From Candidatus Cloacimonadota bacterium (GTDB taxonomy: Bacteria > Cloacimonadota > Cloacimonadia > Cloacimonadales > JAFGVF01), in assembly GCA_016938155.1 (NCBI GenBank), contig JAFGVF010000003.1, positions 1-14,678 of the forward strand: a stretch of DNA of 14,678 nucleotides, given 5' to 3'. This document shows positions 13,973 to 14,678 of the stretch, in pieces. A program made the position numbers and the translations under genes. Position 1 is the stretch's first letter. Every line of letters begins with the position of its first letter. Under the pieces are notes generated by a model. The model worked only from the letters and a program-made list of their open reading frames with translations. It was not told the origin of the DNA and ran no database searches.

Positions 13973-14676
13973 AATCTTTTCAGAACATAATTGGAGTATT
14001 TTACTTTTATCAGCATCGCTATAGCGAAGTAAGCGATGAAAGTTACTGTCGAAAGAAGGATACTCTTTATTACAAGCATACTTAGTGTCTCAGGAATGTA
14101 AAGGGCAGATACTTTAAGCAGTAGAAATAGCAGAAAACTGTTTATTCCGGTAATTTTAACTAAATTTATCACTATCCCTGAGAAGTTGATTAAGGGGAAT
14201 CTTTTTCGGATTAGAAAAAGCATTATCAAGCAGTTGAGAAGAGCAGTAATAGATGTGGAGAGTGCCAACCCGCCATGACCGAGAAACTGCATAAGTATAT
14301 AGTTAAGGATTATATTTACAACTACCATCCCCGCTGCTATTTTGACCGGAGTTTTCGTGTCTTTATGAGCATAAAACAGGGGAACAAGTGTCTGATTTAC
14401 ACTGAAAAAGAATAAACCGAGACTGTAGAACATCAGAGCCACAAATGTCTTGTTCACGGCAATGGCGTCAAATTCACCCCGTTTAAAGAGAATGACGATA
14501 AAATCATTACCGAGAGCGATGAGAATTATTGTGATTGGTATCATCAGGTTTGCCAGTGATAAAAGGGCAAAGCGGATACTTTGAGACAGTTCCTCCCATT
14601 TCTTCTCAACCACATATTGTGAAAACATGGGGAGCACCGCAGTTCCTGTGGCGATACCGAAAATACCAAGAGGTAA
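13948..14676 (-). CDS. murJ: Lipid II flippase MurJ, C-terminal part only
   Basis: The frame enters from the right edge at 14676 (LPLGIFGIATGTAVLPMF) and ends at a TAG at 13948-13950, giving 243 residues, about half of a usual MurJ. It is a MATE/MOP-fold polytopic protein that flips lipid II for peptidoglycan synthesis. The PLGIFGIA.GTAVLP segment, the FFSVNQTLVPLFYAHKDTKTP stretch (shown here as FFSVNQTLVP plus HKDTKTP) and NIILNYILM are typical of the family. The ATG at 14637 is an internal methionine, not the start. The gene end overlaps uvrC, suggesting co-transcription. The N-terminal half lies outside the window; nothing suggests it is broken. Confidence 0.9.
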   Translation of the reverse strand, partial: LPLGIFGIATGTAVLPMFSQYVVEKKWEELSQSIRFALLSLANLMIPITIILIALGNDFIVILFKRGEFDAIAVNKTFVALMFYSLGLFFFSVNQTLVPLFYAHKDTKTPVKIAAGMVVVNIILNYILMQFLGHGGLALSTSITALLNCLIMLFLIRKRFPLINFSGIVINLVKITGINSFLLFLLLKVSALYIPETLSMLVIKSILLSTVTFIAYFAIAMLIKVKYSNYVLKRLWQRFHPN

Positions 14677-14678
14677 TT

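Noticed and set aside
1-14678. CRISPR arrays, tRNA or rRNA genes, insertion sequences, attachment sites
   Set aside because: No spaced short repeats, tRNA-like cloverleaf, transposase or flanking inverted repeats were seen; the window is almost fully coding on one strand.

Overview
The window reads as one continuous stretch of minus-strand, AT-rich bacterial DNA. Genes touch or overlap almost everywhere, and the only sizeable untranslated gap is 57 bases (12101-12157). The organism is a diderm: there is a lipoprotein with a lipobox, an outer-membrane barrel protein behind a TPR region, and MurJ. The AT-rich base composition, the envelope gene set and the YaiO-like TPR/barrel protein fit an uncultured FCB-group or Cloacimonadota-like lineage. 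That placement is a guess from style, not from a marker gene.

In the direction of transcription (right to left), the window opens with the C-terminal half of the lipid II flippase MurJ (13948-14676). This overlaps a full-length uvrC (12158-13972) for the nucleotide excision repair endonuclease. After the 57-base gap, which carries a small hairpin and an excellent Shine-Dalgarno, comes an unusual cassette: a small PqqD-like protein (11855-12100), a CarB-like ATP-grasp ligase (10780-11853) and a fold-III PLP amino-acid decarboxylase (9434-10780). Next is a 714-residue protein with a urea-transporter-family membrane domain fused to an M23/LytM-type domain and an unrecognised C-terminal region (7280-9424). 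An MBOAT membrane O-acyltransferase (5883-7280) and a membrane-anchored SGNH-fold protein (4933-5880) follow, as in AlgI/AlgJ or DltB/DltD pairs. The run ends with a secreted TPR protein (4336-4932), a TPR plus outer-membrane-barrel protein (3120-4355), and a very large repeat-containing lipoprotein that runs off the left edge (1-3120).

The nine genes after uvrC are joined by stop/start overlaps (TAATG or TGATG), by gaps of 0-9 bases, or by a 20-base overlap, so they are probably one transcript. My working inference is an envelope system. A cytoplasmic unit (PqqD-like protein, ATP-grasp, decarboxylase) activates and decarboxylates an amino acid or amino-acyl intermediate. A membrane unit (transporter fusion, MBOAT, SGNH) moves or transfers a small group across the inner membrane. 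A periplasm/outer-membrane unit (two TPR proteins, barrel, giant lipoprotein) displays or exports the product. ATP-grasp/PLP-decarboxylase pairs acting on carrier-bound amino acids (BtrJ/BtrK in butirosin) and MBOAT/SGNH pairs moving aminoacyl or acetyl groups (Dlt, Alg) are known separately. I do not recognise the combination. No polymer-synthesising glycosyltransferase and no phosphopantetheine carrier protein is visible in the window.
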